A stretch of 64,000 nucleotides of DNA, taken from NCBI GenBank assembly GCA_009760855.2, contig WPIO01000018.1:1756501-1820500 (forward strand), in the 5' to 3' direction. Origin of the DNA: Cristatella mucedo. Taxonomy: Eukaryota > Bryozoa > Phylactolaemata > Cristatellidae. A program made the position numbers and the translations under genes. Shown here piece by piece: positions 26,302 to 37,626 of this stretch. Within the stretch, counting starts at the first letter, position 1, and each line of letters opens with the position of its first letter. The notes below the pieces were generated by a model. That model was not told the DNA's origin and searched no databases. It saw only the letters and a list, made by a program, of their open reading frames with translations.

Positions 26302-26929
26302 CCCTTGACAGCAGAGGTCAACACGACAAGCTATGGGCTGAAGCAAATCGATCGGCGGGTTGAACCTTAGGAGGAGGGCTCTGGCTTCATTCCCGTGCGG
26401 TTGACTGCCTCATTCCTCTTATACATAGTCTAGCGAGTCCCTGCATTAGCTCATCAGGATTGTTTCCGAAATCTGATGGCTGGGGCTGAGCTAGGTAATG
26501 ATCTTTTCTGTAGCTCTAATTGTGCTGATGCGAGTTCTTTAAAACTTTGTAGTAGGGATTGCCGATCACACCCTGATTTGCTTGCACCTTTCCCACTGCT
26601 CTACCACTCAACCAAGAACGTGCCGATCGCCGGCTAAACATGCGACACGATCACTTTTCGACTGTTGTCTCGAGCTCAGTTTGGCCTATGTAAGCTTATC
26701 AAAACTGTGAAGCCTTGCAACCTGGTGCACTGAAACCCAGTGGAATAGGCTGGGCGTCAAACGCAGTTTAGCCACCGTAGGAAACACTAGGTGAACTGAC
26801 GCTTTCCACAAACTCTGCTAGTTTAACTAGCCACCGCAGTCACAAGTCAGGCTTCAAATCTTAGGTGATTTAACAGCTTATTTGTACAGCTGCAAAGAGT
26901 TTTACCGGTTATCACCACTGCTTACGTTT

Positions 26930-27010
26930 AGCAATAGTGGATCGCCAAGCTGATGGATTCGAAACCGAGAACTCGGTTGTGTAGAGCCAGCACCTTACCT
27001 CCTGGGTTAA
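26930..27010 (-). mobile_element. tRNA-like SINE head, U2 copy
   Basis: On the minus strand an A-box-like segment (GGAGGTAAGGTGCTGGC) is followed about 30 bases later by a B-box-like GGTTTCGAATCC. The same structure lies at 49560-49645 in U3 with a better B-box. There is no intact acceptor stem, so it is a relic rather than a working tRNA gene. Its presence in both units makes it older than the duplication. Confidence 0.45.
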
Positions 27011-28064
27011 GTTCGAAGATGGCGTGCTGTTAGTGGTCATTGAGCATGAATCAAACCAGAAAGCCGATTGCTTTTGAATCCTCGAATTCACTATCATAAG
27101 CATTCAATGCAGAAGATCGGCTGCACTAGGCCCCTGGGGCTTCTGTGGTACGTAAGACTAACCATATGCTTACTGATTTGTTATTAAGCTGGTGATTCAT
27201 GCTTTGTATGTCATCATTGTATGCTGTAGTACCCTAATTATCCCCAGGTGTAAGCTTTCAGCTCTCGGAAGTGATTCAATGTAGTTTTGAAAAAATGTAT
27301 CATATGCCTGCATTTTGAAAGTGCATATATGAGCTCTGAAGCAGCAGCATGTTCCAGACTCGTGGGCTTTGTCTTTTTCACTCAAAGCTGATGCAGCCTG
27401 ATGTATGGTGACTTCACCATTGATGCCATCAATTGTAGACATCGGTCAGCCAAACACTGCCACCCTACTGAAGTGTCCGGGATATTTTCTTGAGATCAAT
27501 ACAACTCGTTGTAGACTCGATAGCTGTGCAACTATTTTCCAGCACAACCTAAGATAGCCTTGGCTATCAACGTAGTTCCCTCATTTAGTAAAGTTGTAGA
27601 AATACCAATATGGTGGATGTGGCACTTTCCAATTGTTGATCTTAATGCCTGTAGGTGCAAAACCAATGCAGGCTTTCTTCGCAACCAACCAAAGATACCA
27701 TCTTATATAGTGTCACTAAAAACAGAGCACTTGACTGATCGATTTAACCTGCACAAAGTTTCTTGTCGAATGGTAAACATATAAACGACGGAGCAAGATC
27801 TAGTTCCCGACCCGTGTCGTGGCAGGGTTACCAACAGATAAAAAACTGCAGAGCCGGCAGTGCCAATGGGGCTTTGCAGTGAAGCGATAGATGCACACTT
27901 TTGGATCTGCCTTCCTAAGGGAGAGCCACAGCTGTTTGATTCACGGTCATCACCCCAGTGCCATGAATAATCTACCTGTTGTGCAAGCAGTCTTGTACCG
28001 TAAAGATTGACACTGCCTTCCTACTATCAACAGTGATATGCATGCCTGCAATTTTTGATTACAG

Positions 28065-28790
28065 CAGTAAGGACATCGAAGTCACTTCAAGACTACGTTG
28101 AATAATGGCATTAACTTTGGGTGGTGGAAAACCGAAAGCCATCATAGCTGGGTATGCTCGACTCACAACTGCCGAGCCAGCTAGACAACCCAATTGACAG
28201 GCACAGATGCGAAGGCAGCAGGGCCAATGCCGGTAGCATGGTCAGTGACGACTTCTGCCCCAGTCGCCTCTGTCGCCTCATGCTAGTGTTAGAGGTGCAA
28301 CGATGCTGCACTAGCCTGGTGTTGCAGTCACTTCCAGCACTGCTAGCAATGACTTGCGAGGCTTCAACGCTAGAAGAGGCTAGGATAATGCTTTTTACCA
28401 GAATGGCTTCGCTTGGAATGACCTCAGCAACCTGGGTTGCACCTACACTTTTCAAGCTCTCAAGCCGAATGGTTTCCTTGCCCTTGGCGCATCTGCTATA
28501 TCTGAGCGTAGTGTGAGTGCCTCTCATGAAATGCAGCCAGAAAAACCTGGGCAGTGCTGTAGTCAGTGAAAGTGGCAGCCTTTGGGTGTCACTACTGCTC
28601 CAGCTTGAGCAAGATGACCCAAGCAAGTGAAATATGGTTTTCAGCTGACACTTCTGCAAAAGGAGTTTTTTTTATGGGCAGAAACCTGTCATGGTGTTTT
28701 CGTGGCAACCGCTTGTTCCCGCCAACCCGCTGCTGCAACGTGTGTGGGGTAGAGGCGACAGGAATAAGACTCATTCTGCTCATGCCGTCA
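28065..28790 (-). pseudogene. Module M, copy in U2: coding-like remnant
   Basis: This contains the longest non-repetitive frame outside the LINEs, 182 codons on the minus strand (28111-28659). A second minus frame (28592-28783) carries AEVSAEN and ISLAW, motifs shared with the copies near 3.6, 31.4, 34.95 and 51.75 kb. On the plus strand, splice-like borders occur at 28063-28064 (AG), 28513 (GTGAGT) and 28680-28681 (AG). The two readings conflict and neither is proven. No known domain is seen. Confidence 0.3.
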
Positions 28791-29299
28791 CCTCTGGTCT
28801 CCGTGAAGCATACGCCTGCACAAGCACAGCATCATTTTGCACGGCCTGCTATCGCATCGATGGCCGTGCTTTGTGGCACAATAAATCTGGTTGCAAAAAT
28901 TCGTCTTTGCAGAATGCTATAGTCAGAATCGGAATTTCTAAGGATATTTGTTTTATATTAAAGGCTGTTTCAGCTGCAACCTAAGACTCAGTATTTACAG
29001 CATCTATACGCTCTTTGAAGTGTATGCTTTGGCAAATAAATCGACTTTCTTTTGCTGATGCTTTCATTTCTCAAATAAATGTTGGCATTATATAAGTGCT
29101 TGGGAACCTATAAGGTGCTATCCTTTAAGGAGGCTAGAAAGGTGGCCTGTCACTGATGGATTAGGAGGAAAGGGTATGCATTTGTGTGCTGTCGCTGTAG
29201 TTGTTCATGTCTCTGTTTCTTGTCTGATGCGATATCGTAACCAAAGTCGTGAGCAGCAGCCACTTAACCTAGTGTGCCATCACGGCTCACTGCCGAGGA

Positions 29300-30040
29300 A
29301 ACTCGATGGTCTCAACTAAGAAAATAATCGTCAATTTTAGTATACCGTATTGTTTACGAATTTCAAAAAGGTAATGATTTGCCTTTCTGATCGATTGCAC
29401 CCCCTATGACGATGTGGTCCTCAACCCTCCAAAATGCCACGACCGTTAATACAGTTCCTCATGTTGTGGTGACCCCCAAACATAAAATTATTGTGTGAAA
29501 AATGTAGACATTTTTGTTTTCCGATGGTCATAGCTAACCCCCGTGAAAGGTCGCTCGACTCCCAAATGGGTCGCAACCCACAGGTTGAAAGCCTCTGTAG
29601 CCAGGTTCTCTTCACTTAGGGCCAAGTAACGAGAACCTGGCTAAACCTACTTCAACTACATTTTACTTATGAAAAATAATTGCTGTATTGGCATCGGGTC
29701 TACTCGTTATTCATACTGATTAACAAGCACGCTGGATTGCTTGTTACAGCTAAACTGTATTATTTACAAGAGGGGCCTGAAGTCGCAGCTGGTTAAAGGC
29801 CTTCTTAAGTAATGAAGGGAGAGTCAGCCAATCAAAATGGTCAAAACTAAAAAATACTCAGTAAGGCTGAAATGCTATCAAAAAAATTCCAAGATGAAAG
29901 GAATGAGAACGTAGCTAGCACATTCCAGCAAGCTTGCATTACTGCTCCCATGCTAGAGCTGGAAGAGTCCTATGATCACCTAACACACTGGCACACATAC
30001 AGTGGCCTAGCAATGGTTGAGCAGGGTGGGAGAGATGTCT
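29300..30040. repeat. Module N, first copy
   Basis: This aligns with 31850-32300 and 33610-34110. Shared landmarks are a CGTTATTCA stretch, a TTGTTA..GCTAAA stretch and GAGCTGGAAGAGT. It is interrupted by a SPIN-like hAT element at 29412-29597 that the other copies lack. No gene was recognised. Confidence 0.65.
29412..29597. mobile_element. Short hAT element, SPIN-like, degenerate ends
   Basis: The left end (GTGGTCCTCAACC) and right end (AGGTTGAAAGCCTCTG) are imperfect inverted repeats. Between them are the segments characteristic of SPIN-type non-autonomous hAT elements: ATGCCACGACC, TACAGTTCCTCATGTTG, a GTTTTCCGATGGTC block and a GTGAAAGGTCG block. The element is about 186 bp, lacks a transposase and has no clear 8-bp target duplication. 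The family name rests on recall of the SPIN consensus; a related hAT family is possible. Confidence 0.8.
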
Positions 30041-30158
30041 CCCTGCACCAAGGTCAGTTGGTTCCGAAAGTAAAATGGATTGTGCATATTCCTAATGATT
30101 TGTAAGGTGATAATACAAATCTTTATTTCAAGGAAGTACTTGCTTCAATGGACTAGAC

Positions 30159-30343
30159 CAGTGGTTCTTGACCTTTCTAATGCCGCGACCTTTATTACAG
30201 TTCCTCACCTTGGGGCGACCCTCAATGATAAATTCATTTTGTGCGAAATGTGGAATGCGTGTTTTCCGATGATCTCAGGTGACCCCTGTGAAAGGATCGT
30301 TTGGCCCCTAAAGAGGTCGCGACCGACAGGTTGAGAGCCGCTG
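30159..30343. mobile_element. Short hAT element, SPIN-like, with 8-bp target duplication
   Basis: The element starts CAGTGGTTCTTGACCT and ends AGGTTGAGAGCCGCTG. These are 16-bp terminal inverted repeats matching at 12 positions. It is flanked by GACTAGAC (30151-30158) and GACTTGAC (30344-30351), an 8-bp target duplication with one change, as expected for hAT transposition. The internal 185 bp carry the same SPIN-like blocks as the copy at 29412. There is no transposase, so it must have been moved by an autonomous partner. Confidence 0.88.
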
Positions 30344-30499
30344 GACTTGACAATTGCTGGCAGTTCGCAGACTGAGACCAAGCCGTAGCACGAAGCTCTG
30401 GCAGCATACCGGCAACGACCATGAAACACCGATGAAGCATTAACCACCGATTATTCGGGCTGGCGCTCCAAGCACAAGAAGCGCGAGTCGTTCACCCCA

Positions 30500-31830
30500 C
30501 AGTTTCACCTTACAACTTCTCTTCTAATGGTAGACGTATGAACGACGGAGCAAGGGCTACAGTTCTACCAGTGTTTCGGAAGGGTTATCAACAGAAGACA
30601 AATTACTGAGCCAGCAGTGGTAATGAGGCTTGCAGCAAAGCCAAAGATGCAGACTTAAAGGTCAGTCTTCCGGAACGAAAGAGCCAGAGCCCTTTAATTT
30701 ACTGTCAGCAAGTAAGTGCCACGATTAATATGCCTGACGTGCGAGCAGACTCGATTCTGTAAAGATTGACACTGCCTGACCCTGCAATCAACAGTGATTG
30801 GAATGACTGCAGTTCTTTGATTGTAGCAGCTACGATGCCAAAGTCACTGCGAGACCAGACGAGATTGAATTATGGCGCCGACTTGGGGATCTCGAAAACC
30901 GAAAGCCGCCATAGCTGTTAACCCACGATTACCGACTGCCGAGCCAGCTCAACCAAAAGACAAGAAAAGGGCGAAGGCAGCAGGGCCAACGATGGCTGCC
31001 TGCTCAGCGACGGCTTCTGCCGCAGCAGCCTCAGCAGCCACGTTCCAGTGCTGGAGTTGCACCGAGGCTGCCTCAGCCCCTGCTACCGTTGTCACTCTTA
31101 ACACCAGCAGTAATGCCTCGGGAGGCTTTAACGCCAAAAGTGACTGGGATAGTGCTTTTACTAAAATGGCTTAGCTCGGAATGACCTCAGCAACGTGCAT
31201 CGTAGCTATGGCCGTTAAGCTATCGTTAAGACGCGGGTGCCTGTGTCCTTAGTGTATCCGATAGATTCGAGCTTCACGTGAGCGCCTAGCATGAAATGCA
31301 GCTGGTAAAACGTACGAAACGCTTTAGTTGGCGAAAGTGGAAGCCTTTGGTTGGCACCATTGCTCCCGCGAGAGCAAAATTGCCAGGCAAGTGAGATCCG
31401 GTTTTTAAATGAGACTTTTGCATTAGGAGTTGTTTTTTAATGTACAGAAACCTGGCGGCACGGTGTGTTTGCGGCATTCACTGGTTCCTGCATGCCTGCT
31501 GCTTCTACTTGTGCAGGGTTGAGCTGACAGTAATTGCACTCTCACTGCTCGTGCCATCTCCTTTGATCTCAGTGATTCACTTGCATTCACTTGCACAGCA
31601 TTCAGCTGCACAGTTTTCACCGCATTGATGTCTGTGCTTCCCGGCGAACAACGCTATTGTAGAAACCTTCGTCCCAACTGAATGCTTCACGCCACAGTCG
31701 AAACCAGAGTATCCCATGATAATGGCTACATGTTAAAAGCTGTACGTATCACCTAAGATTCAGTATCTACTGCATTTATAGGCTCTTGGACGTGTCTGCT
31801 TTCTACCGTATCCACCGGTGTGCTTCAGTT
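30500..31830 (-). pseudogene. Module M, extra copy: alanine-rich coding-like remnant
   Basis: This is an additional M copy outside the main units. On the plus strand a 100-codon frame (30872-31174) begins with ATG and is rich in Ala, Pro and Thr. On the minus strand a 62-codon frame (30949-31137) contains AEAASVQLQ and AEQAA, also found at 51261-51644. Further minus-strand motifs NTPC and RISLAW occur at about 31390-31520. Plus-strand splice-like sites lie at 30825-30826, 31278 and 31446-31447. Frames are broken by stops and a one-base slip near 31155. The function is unknown. Confidence 0.3.
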
Positions 31831-31849
31831 CTATATATTACAAGTCATC

Positions 31850-32300
31850 GTCAATTTTCAGGCTACCTGTTTCCGAGGAATTGTCGAAAACAAAAATTCC
31901 TGCTTTCAAATCGATTGGAATAAGAAAATTTGGAGAATCTAGCTAAAGTTACCTTAGCTGCTCACTACTTGATCAGTGAAGCTACTTTATTGGTAGTTGA
32001 AGGAATCGTTATTTATTCAATATACCTGGTACATTGGAGTGTTTGTTACTGCTAAATTGTAATATTGATCAAGATAGGCCAGAAGCCAAGCCTACTAAAG
32101 ACCTGCTAAAGTAATTAGCCGCTAACTAATTTAAAAACTAAGCCACGACTTAGAAATATCAAATAGGGCTTAAATTTGATCACAACATATTCCGTAACAA
32201 AGCATATATAGAAATATAGCTAATGTATCAATACAACTTTACATTACTGATACTCATTCAAGATATGGATGAGTCAGATACTCAATTAAAGCACTGGTTT
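31850..32300. repeat. Module N, second copy
   Basis: This aligns with 29300-30040 and 33610-34110 and lacks the hAT insertion. An L2-B LINE fragment begins just after it. Confidence 0.55.
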
Positions 32301-32364
32301 CATAATCATCAACTAACGTGAACATCGTACCCAAAGTTTCTTGGAATCTAAATGTTTACATAGA

Positions 32365-32735
32365 CCTCATGCAAACCTCAAATCCTTTGGAGACTGCACC
32401 TTTAGTTTGCACGCTCCCGAAGCTTGGACCGAACTCCCGACTTGCGTCACCCCATCCCCTGATTGGCCTCATTTCACTCGTCTATTTATCCCAGCATTGA
32501 GCAAGTCCTTGGGATTTGACCTTTATGTGCTTATGCTTACGGGCACAGTGCATGCTGCCCCTAACCACACTTTTATGCTGACCCTGTTCATATCACCCAT
32601 AACCATGTTTTTCTTGTTGTTCATCGAGCATGCTAACACGACCCATTCGATCGAGTTTCCTTTCTCTGAGGGTGTTTTATCAAGTTTGTCATGCTTATTT
32701 TTATTAATAAGGCTACCCAAGCGTTAATAAGGCTG
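32365..32735 (+). mobile_element. L2-B LINE 3' fragment
   Basis: This contains the end of the reverse-transcriptase frame (TTTAGTTTGCACGCTCCC region and onward) and the 3' region through the conserved tail near 32660-32685, then a short AT-rich tail. It matches 8190-8555 and 61260-61612. It is 5' truncated and non-coding. It lies between modules N and P. Confidence 0.7.
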
Positions 32736-32899
32736 AATAAAGTCATGTTTCGTGGATCGGGTTATCCCTACAAGCCAGCCACAGCAAGAAAGCCTGTATG
32801 CTTATTAGATAAAAACGAAACATTCCACACACAAAATCTATGACTATTTTCCTAAATTGTGTACATATTAACAAAACTGAATTCGCTTATTCTGGTTAC

Positions 32900-33360
32900 A
32901 TGCACCGGAAGCTTATTCAATGATTGCAACATGAAAAAGCTGCGCACATTTATTGGCTGCCTATTCCTGAGATAGTCTCAAAAGATAATACTGTAGTTTT
33001 CAAATAGGCTGCACCCACAGAGAGCAGAGATCGTGGTTAAACTCGTCCCACCTGGATGTGTAGGAAAATAAATGTAATAGAATTAAGCTGCATTGGCGCT
33101 AGTTCAGATTCACGTTTTTGTTTAGGGTGCTTGTTCTGGATCAATGTAATAAAGCACAACGTGGCACTGTCTCTAGGAGTTGTCAATTGCAGGCTTATGA
33201 ATCGAAGAGTGAGCCAAAGTGATAGCTTCCAGCTCTGAAAAAATACGTAAAGTGATCATGATTTAATGAAACTTTTTTCGGACATAAAACACTAAAAATG
33301 GGCTGAACTGCTATAGTAAGTTTGCCATTAGCCGCTTGCCATTCAAGCCTAGCACACTTT
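32900..33360. repeat. Module P, first copy
   Basis: This aligns with 34290-34745. Shared landmarks are AAAGATAAT...GTAGTTTTCAA, CAATGTAATAAAGCACAAC and TAGCCGCT. The region from 33360 to 33600 is not matched elsewhere. No gene is recognised. Confidence 0.6.
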
Positions 33361-33609
33361 ACAGACCTGCCCAAGCCACTCTTTGCAAACCCTCTGCCGA
33401 ACGTGAACGGATCACCGCGATAGCTACTGTTGTCGAATTTATAAAAGGTTCAAATGACTCATAAAAAGTAGAAACTAGCTTCTGCTCACGGTGGAAAGGA
33501 GCTAATTCGGTTATAATGGAAACGAATGCTAGACATCTGCCATTATAATCCGGCTGCACGCTGCAACATTGCTAAATTTTGCGAGCTCTGCTGTAAATAT
33601 TTGACCATC

Positions 33610-34110
33610 GTGGAGCCTCTCAGGTCTTGACTTGGAAAATATCAATTAATTTGCATGCACCCTATTTCTGGGGAATTCTCAGAAGAAAATATGTTATATT
33701 CCTAATCAATTGCACCCAGTTAGTGTGGAGAACCTGGCCATACCTCCCTCGACTACATTTTAGTTAAAACGTGAAATTGCTTTATTTTCAACGGGTCGAA
33801 TCGTTATTCAATCTGGCTACTAAGCGCATCCGAGCGTTTGTTATTGCTAAACTTTGATACTGGACAAAATAGACTGAACATTAAACCTGGCGGAAAGCCT
33901 ACTCAAGTATTTAAAAGCCGGCCAACGTTTAAACCAAACGACGACTACGAAATAAACAATAAGCTTAAATTAAATTTTAAAAATTCTCATTATAAAATAC
34001 ATGGAAACGTTGCTAATGGTTCCTAGCAATTTTGCATTACTGCTACCCACATCAGAGCTGGAAGAGTTACGTGTTCACCTAACACCCCGGTTGGTATACC
34101 AGTGGCAAAC
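33610..34110. repeat. Module N, third copy
   Basis: This aligns with 29300-30040. It shows the empty site for the hAT insertion near 33715: the bases before and after the element in the first copy are nearly adjacent here. Confidence 0.6.
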
Positions 34111-34289
34111 CAGAACAGGCGTACTCAGGCATTCAAAACGCTGAATGGAGACATAAGTTTCGTAGACCGGGCTAGTCCTACGCACGTGCCACGGTAGAAA
34201 GGGCTTTTATGCAAGACAAGAAAAACGAAAAAATCAACTAATAACACCCATAGGTAGCCGGCCAAATGTCTCATCAATGTCAAATGCGA

Positions 34290-34745
34290 GCATGTTTTTA
34301 TTGTTCCATGCAGCTTGCTCAGCGGCTATGACACGGTAAATGTTAGCCCTATTTACAGGCAAGCCAGCTCTGAGAGATTTTTGAAAGATAATCCCGTAGT
34401 TTTTCAATCGACCGGAACCCACAAACGGCAGAGCATTTGGTTAACTTATTTGACCTAGCTGTGGAGCTCAAAGGTTGCGGTATTATCAGGATGCTTTGCT
34501 ACTCGTTCATATTAACCCGTATGTTTAGAATGCATATTCAAGATCAATTGTAATAAAGCACAACATCATTCTGACTGATAAGATTGCCATGTATTTGGAA
34601 ATGAATAAAAGTACGACGGAACAGTGGTAGCTCCCAAACCGTAAACGACACCTCGTGGCCATAACTTAGTGAATAAACTCGTGTCAATGCAAAACACTGC
34701 AGCCGGTTTGAACTATTCGTAAAAGGTTGCAAGTAGCCGCTAGGC
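34290..34745. repeat. Module P, second copy
   Basis: This aligns with 32900-33360 and is followed directly by a 5'-shortened module M. Confidence 0.6.
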
Positions 34746-34747
34746 AT

Positions 34748-35275
34748 GCCAGCTATTAATGTCAAGCTCCCGTGCCGGCGCTGATTGCTGTGCCCTTAGT
34801 GCACTCGATAGCTTTGAGTGTCACGTGAGTGCCTAGCGTGAACTGCAGCCAGCCAAAAGTAAGCAAAGCTGTAGTCGGTGACAGTTTCAGACTTGGGTAG
34901 CGTCGTTGCTCCAGCGAGAGAAAGACGGCCGAGGCAAGTGAAATCCGATTTGTTTTTTCAGCTGACACTGCTGCAATAAGAATTGTCTTTTTGTGTTTGC
35001 ATGAACCCGGCATAGTGTGTCGATTGATACCACTGGCTTCCGTTCGCCTGCAGCTCTTCCTGGTGCAGGATCCTGTATAGAGGAACAGCATTCATTTCGC
35101 TCGTCCAGAATCCAGCTTCACAGCTTCCTACCGCATCAATGGGAGGGCTTTCGGTACTCAACATCAGGTGGAAACATTTGTCTCAGCTGAATGCTTCAAC
35201 TCATAGTCAAAATCAGAGTTTCCCACGATAATAGCTAAACGCTAAACGCTGAATCAGCTGCAGCATAAGACACGG
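34748..35275 (-). pseudogene. Module M, shortened copy
   Basis: This is homologous to 3390-3850 and 51510-52030. A 109-codon minus-strand frame (34762-35091) holds AAVSAEK and RISLAS, matching the other M copies. The plus strand keeps a GTGAGT at 34825, but the second splice-like AG seen in other copies is mutated near 35002. The alanine-rich part is missing. Confidence 0.3.
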
Positions 35276-35284
35276 TAATAACAA

Positions 35285-35400
35285 TTCGACTGTGTTTCCT
35301 TTGCAGCAAATGTAAAGCGCCCAGAAAGAAATCGAGTTTCCTGAGGTTTTTTTATCAAGTTTTTTGTCGGAATAAAAATAAATATTATTGCTGCATCTAT
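35285..35400 (+). mobile_element. L2-B LINE tail
   Basis: About 115 bases carry the L2-B 3' end, with the conserved tail near 35320-35355 followed by an A/T tail. No coding sequence remains. Confidence 0.6.
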
Positions 35401-35739
35401 ACGCTCTGTGAAGTATATGCTTTGAAAAATGAATCGACGCTCTCTTCATAACGTGAACGAGATCAAACACTGAACCAGATGCCACATGGGGCACCTGCAT
35501 TCAAACTATGCTTACCTCTAATGAGACTCCCTGAATTATCCGACCTTGATCCGAACCGGTGTCTCATCGAGTCTACTTTGAAAATGAGGCATAGGCGAGC
35601 CACTTTTTTGCTCAAACGACGTGAATACGGCACGGCTAAAAATGGAGCCGGGTAATCGCCAGTGCATTGCTGGTCGAATTTTGGGCAGCCGCCCTACAGT
35701 AGAGTGAAGTCAGCCTGTTTACCTGCGACCGATAAAGAC

Positions 35740-36320
35740 TAGTTTGTGCTCTCAGCCAGGGTCAGACGGAAGCCAGCACCCTGGCACTTACACGAAGGCG
35801 GTAAATTGGATGCGAAAGGTTCAGTCACCGAAGCTCAGGGCAGTGGCCCCTCGACTGCTCAAAGGTTCGAAGCGGCGACCGATGGGCGCCTCGAGGAGAG
35901 GATCCGAAGAAGACCGGCTTATAAAAATCCGAGGCATGCCAGGCAAGGGAGTAAAAAAAAGAGCGTCGAAGAGGTAGCTTCGCATTTCAATCAGCACAAT
36001 GCAAAAAACCAAAGTACACAAAAGTTAATACTGCAGCGTCAAATGGGACTGGCGGCTCGCTCATCGGGAGCGTAGGCTCCGCTGATAGAAAGACTTGAGC
36101 AGTCCTCTCCGACTGCCACCGCCTATCGGTCTCGGCCGCCGCCAAAGTCGCCGCCCGCCAACCCGTCCGCTGCTGCCCCCTCCTAGTCTGCTGCTTATGC
36201 GGCGCCGAAGCTGCGCTCGGCGCTGCTAAGCGCGTCGTCCGTCAAGCTTACCATCGGACTGCAGCCGGAGCACCGGATTTGCATGGCCGGCATTGGCGAA
36301 TTTCACACCGAGTGACTTTA
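35740..36320 (+). pseudogene. Shared open frame with proline-rich end, U3 copy
   Basis: A frame open from 35746 to a TAG at 36073-36075 continues in register as LEQSSPTATAYRSRPPPKSP until another TAG near 36185. U4 has the same frame in two pieces: QRFEAAT...PRH at 54930-55040 and EQSSTTAAVYQSRPPRKSPP at 56630-56700, separated by about 1.5 kb of extra DNA. A stop at about 35740 in U3 stands where U4 has a glutamate codon. The region is CpG-rich. The frame looks protein-like, but third-position bias is slight and no family is recognised. Confidence 0.3.
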
Positions 36321-36399
36321 ATTTGAGCAGGCTAGTTGAGACAAGCGGTCTCTGTAGCGAGCTAGCCAGTTATCCAGCGAGCGCCACTGACTGCACCTC

Positions 36400-36521
36400 C
36401 TCGGCCTTACTTCCGCTCGCCGCGATCTCACAGTGGAGCGCGTTACCGCATAATTAGCCGCGATTCGGGTGGTGTTGGTGCTGTCGGAAATTCAAGTGAA
36501 ATTCATAGACTCGCGCTTTGA
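36400..36521 (+). pseudogene. Shared C-terminal frame ending NSSEIHRLAL-stop, U3
   Basis: The last 35 or so codons align in register with U4 (56960-57069), both ending AV.NSSEIHRLAL and TGA. The final 50 bases are nearly identical, more conserved than the surroundings. However, differences upstream are not concentrated at third positions (about 5, 7 and 4), so constraint may act on DNA or RNA rather than protein. Confidence 0.25.
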
Positions 36522-36529
36522 ACCTGGAT

Positions 36530-37620
36530 GACAGTCAAGGGTCGCACAATCTTTGAGCGTTCCTGCAAGCTCGAACCCTCACACAGCGAGGTTTACTTGT
36601 TAGTTTCGCATGCGCACGTTGAGCGATCGCGTTCCGACATTTGCCACTACTCACATCTATGAAAAGCTGTAAGCCTGCGCCAGCATGCAAGGCAAAGCCG
36701 ACAGACTCTTGTAAAGCAGATAAAACACTGTAAGGCCGCGCGAAACGTAGGGCAGTCAGAACTCAGATTGGAGCAAAAATAGGCAGGAGCGACTGGTGCA
36801 GCTGTGGCCACAGAATCGTTAAAAAATGAAAGTGAAAGTCAGTTTATCGTATAAAGGCATAACCCTTTGAGTATGAAGCCTCGCTTAAAAGGCTTCTCTT
36901 CTTCTGCAACTCCTCCTAACTTCTATGCTGCGGCCTTTGGCCACCATAGCTGCAATGCAGCCACAAGCTTTCACCGTACAGCCGTGAGCTTTCAGACTGC
37001 CTCGTTAGATTGATTCTGTTATACTGAGCCAACTCATCGATCGTCCTATTACAATTATACGCTGGTCGTGGGATTACGAAATGGGCGCTTCGAATGAGCT
37101 TACAGCTTTACGGCCGCTGTAATTTCATTTGGGCTGCCGCATTTAAAATCACTCTGGTCATCAATTGTAGCCCGATTAAGGTTTTGCCGAGAAATATTTA
37201 GTAACTCGCTCCGCTATCCGGCCTGCCAGCCGCAGGCAGCTGGTCAATGGTGGAACTCGGGCAGAGACTCCGTGAATATTTGAGCAGACGCCAGGAGCAA
37301 CATGGTCGCCGGAGTGTCAAGAAAACTCGAATCAGTGTGCTGAAATCTCATTCTTTCGTCGTGCATACGCTCCGACTAGCGATAGTGCCTCTCGTGACAA
37401 TCACCTATTGTAGCACCGCACCAGGGCTGGCCTTAGCTGCAGCACTAGGCAAGCCGGCCGCATAGCCCTGGCCATCGCTTCTTTGCAACGAAGAGTGCCA
37501 CCGTTGCCACTGAATGTGTCAATCAATTCCCTCAGCTGCCCTGCGACTGCCTCAGCCAACCATGGTCACGTCACATTAATAAACGAATCAGTGTTAGGCT
37601 GAAAAGCGCTGCCGAACACC
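36530..37620. other. U3/U4-shared DNA without a recognised gene
   Basis: This matches 57070-58470 apart from a SINE and a LINE tail present only in U4. Anchors are GTCAAGGGTCGCACAAT (36535/57080), ATTACAATTATACG (37048/57780) and GGCCTTAGCTG (37430/58270). Confidence 0.5.
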
Positions 37621-37626
37621 CGTTTC

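Larger units (their letters stand above)
15200..29250. repeat. Unit U2 of the large segmental repeat
   Basis: This matches U3 in order and orientation. Anchors (U2/U3) are 15215/38405, 15640/38800, 16310/40690, 16985/42515, 17340/42860, 20510/43320, 21720/44265, 22060/44640, 23386/45956, 23960/46440, 24660/47120, 25490/47970, 26000/48590 and 27200/49810. U2 has about 2.6 kb extra at 17500-20100, including an L2-A LINE. It lacks U3's 39.3-40.7 kb segment and lacks about 400 bp near 27640. The first block of the unit (35.5-38.3 kb in U3) was not found in U2. Confidence 0.8.

Noticed and set aside
29421-30447. Minus-strand frames across the hAT elements
   Set aside because: These lie inside 185-bp non-autonomous elements and unrelated flanks, and contain no transposase motif.
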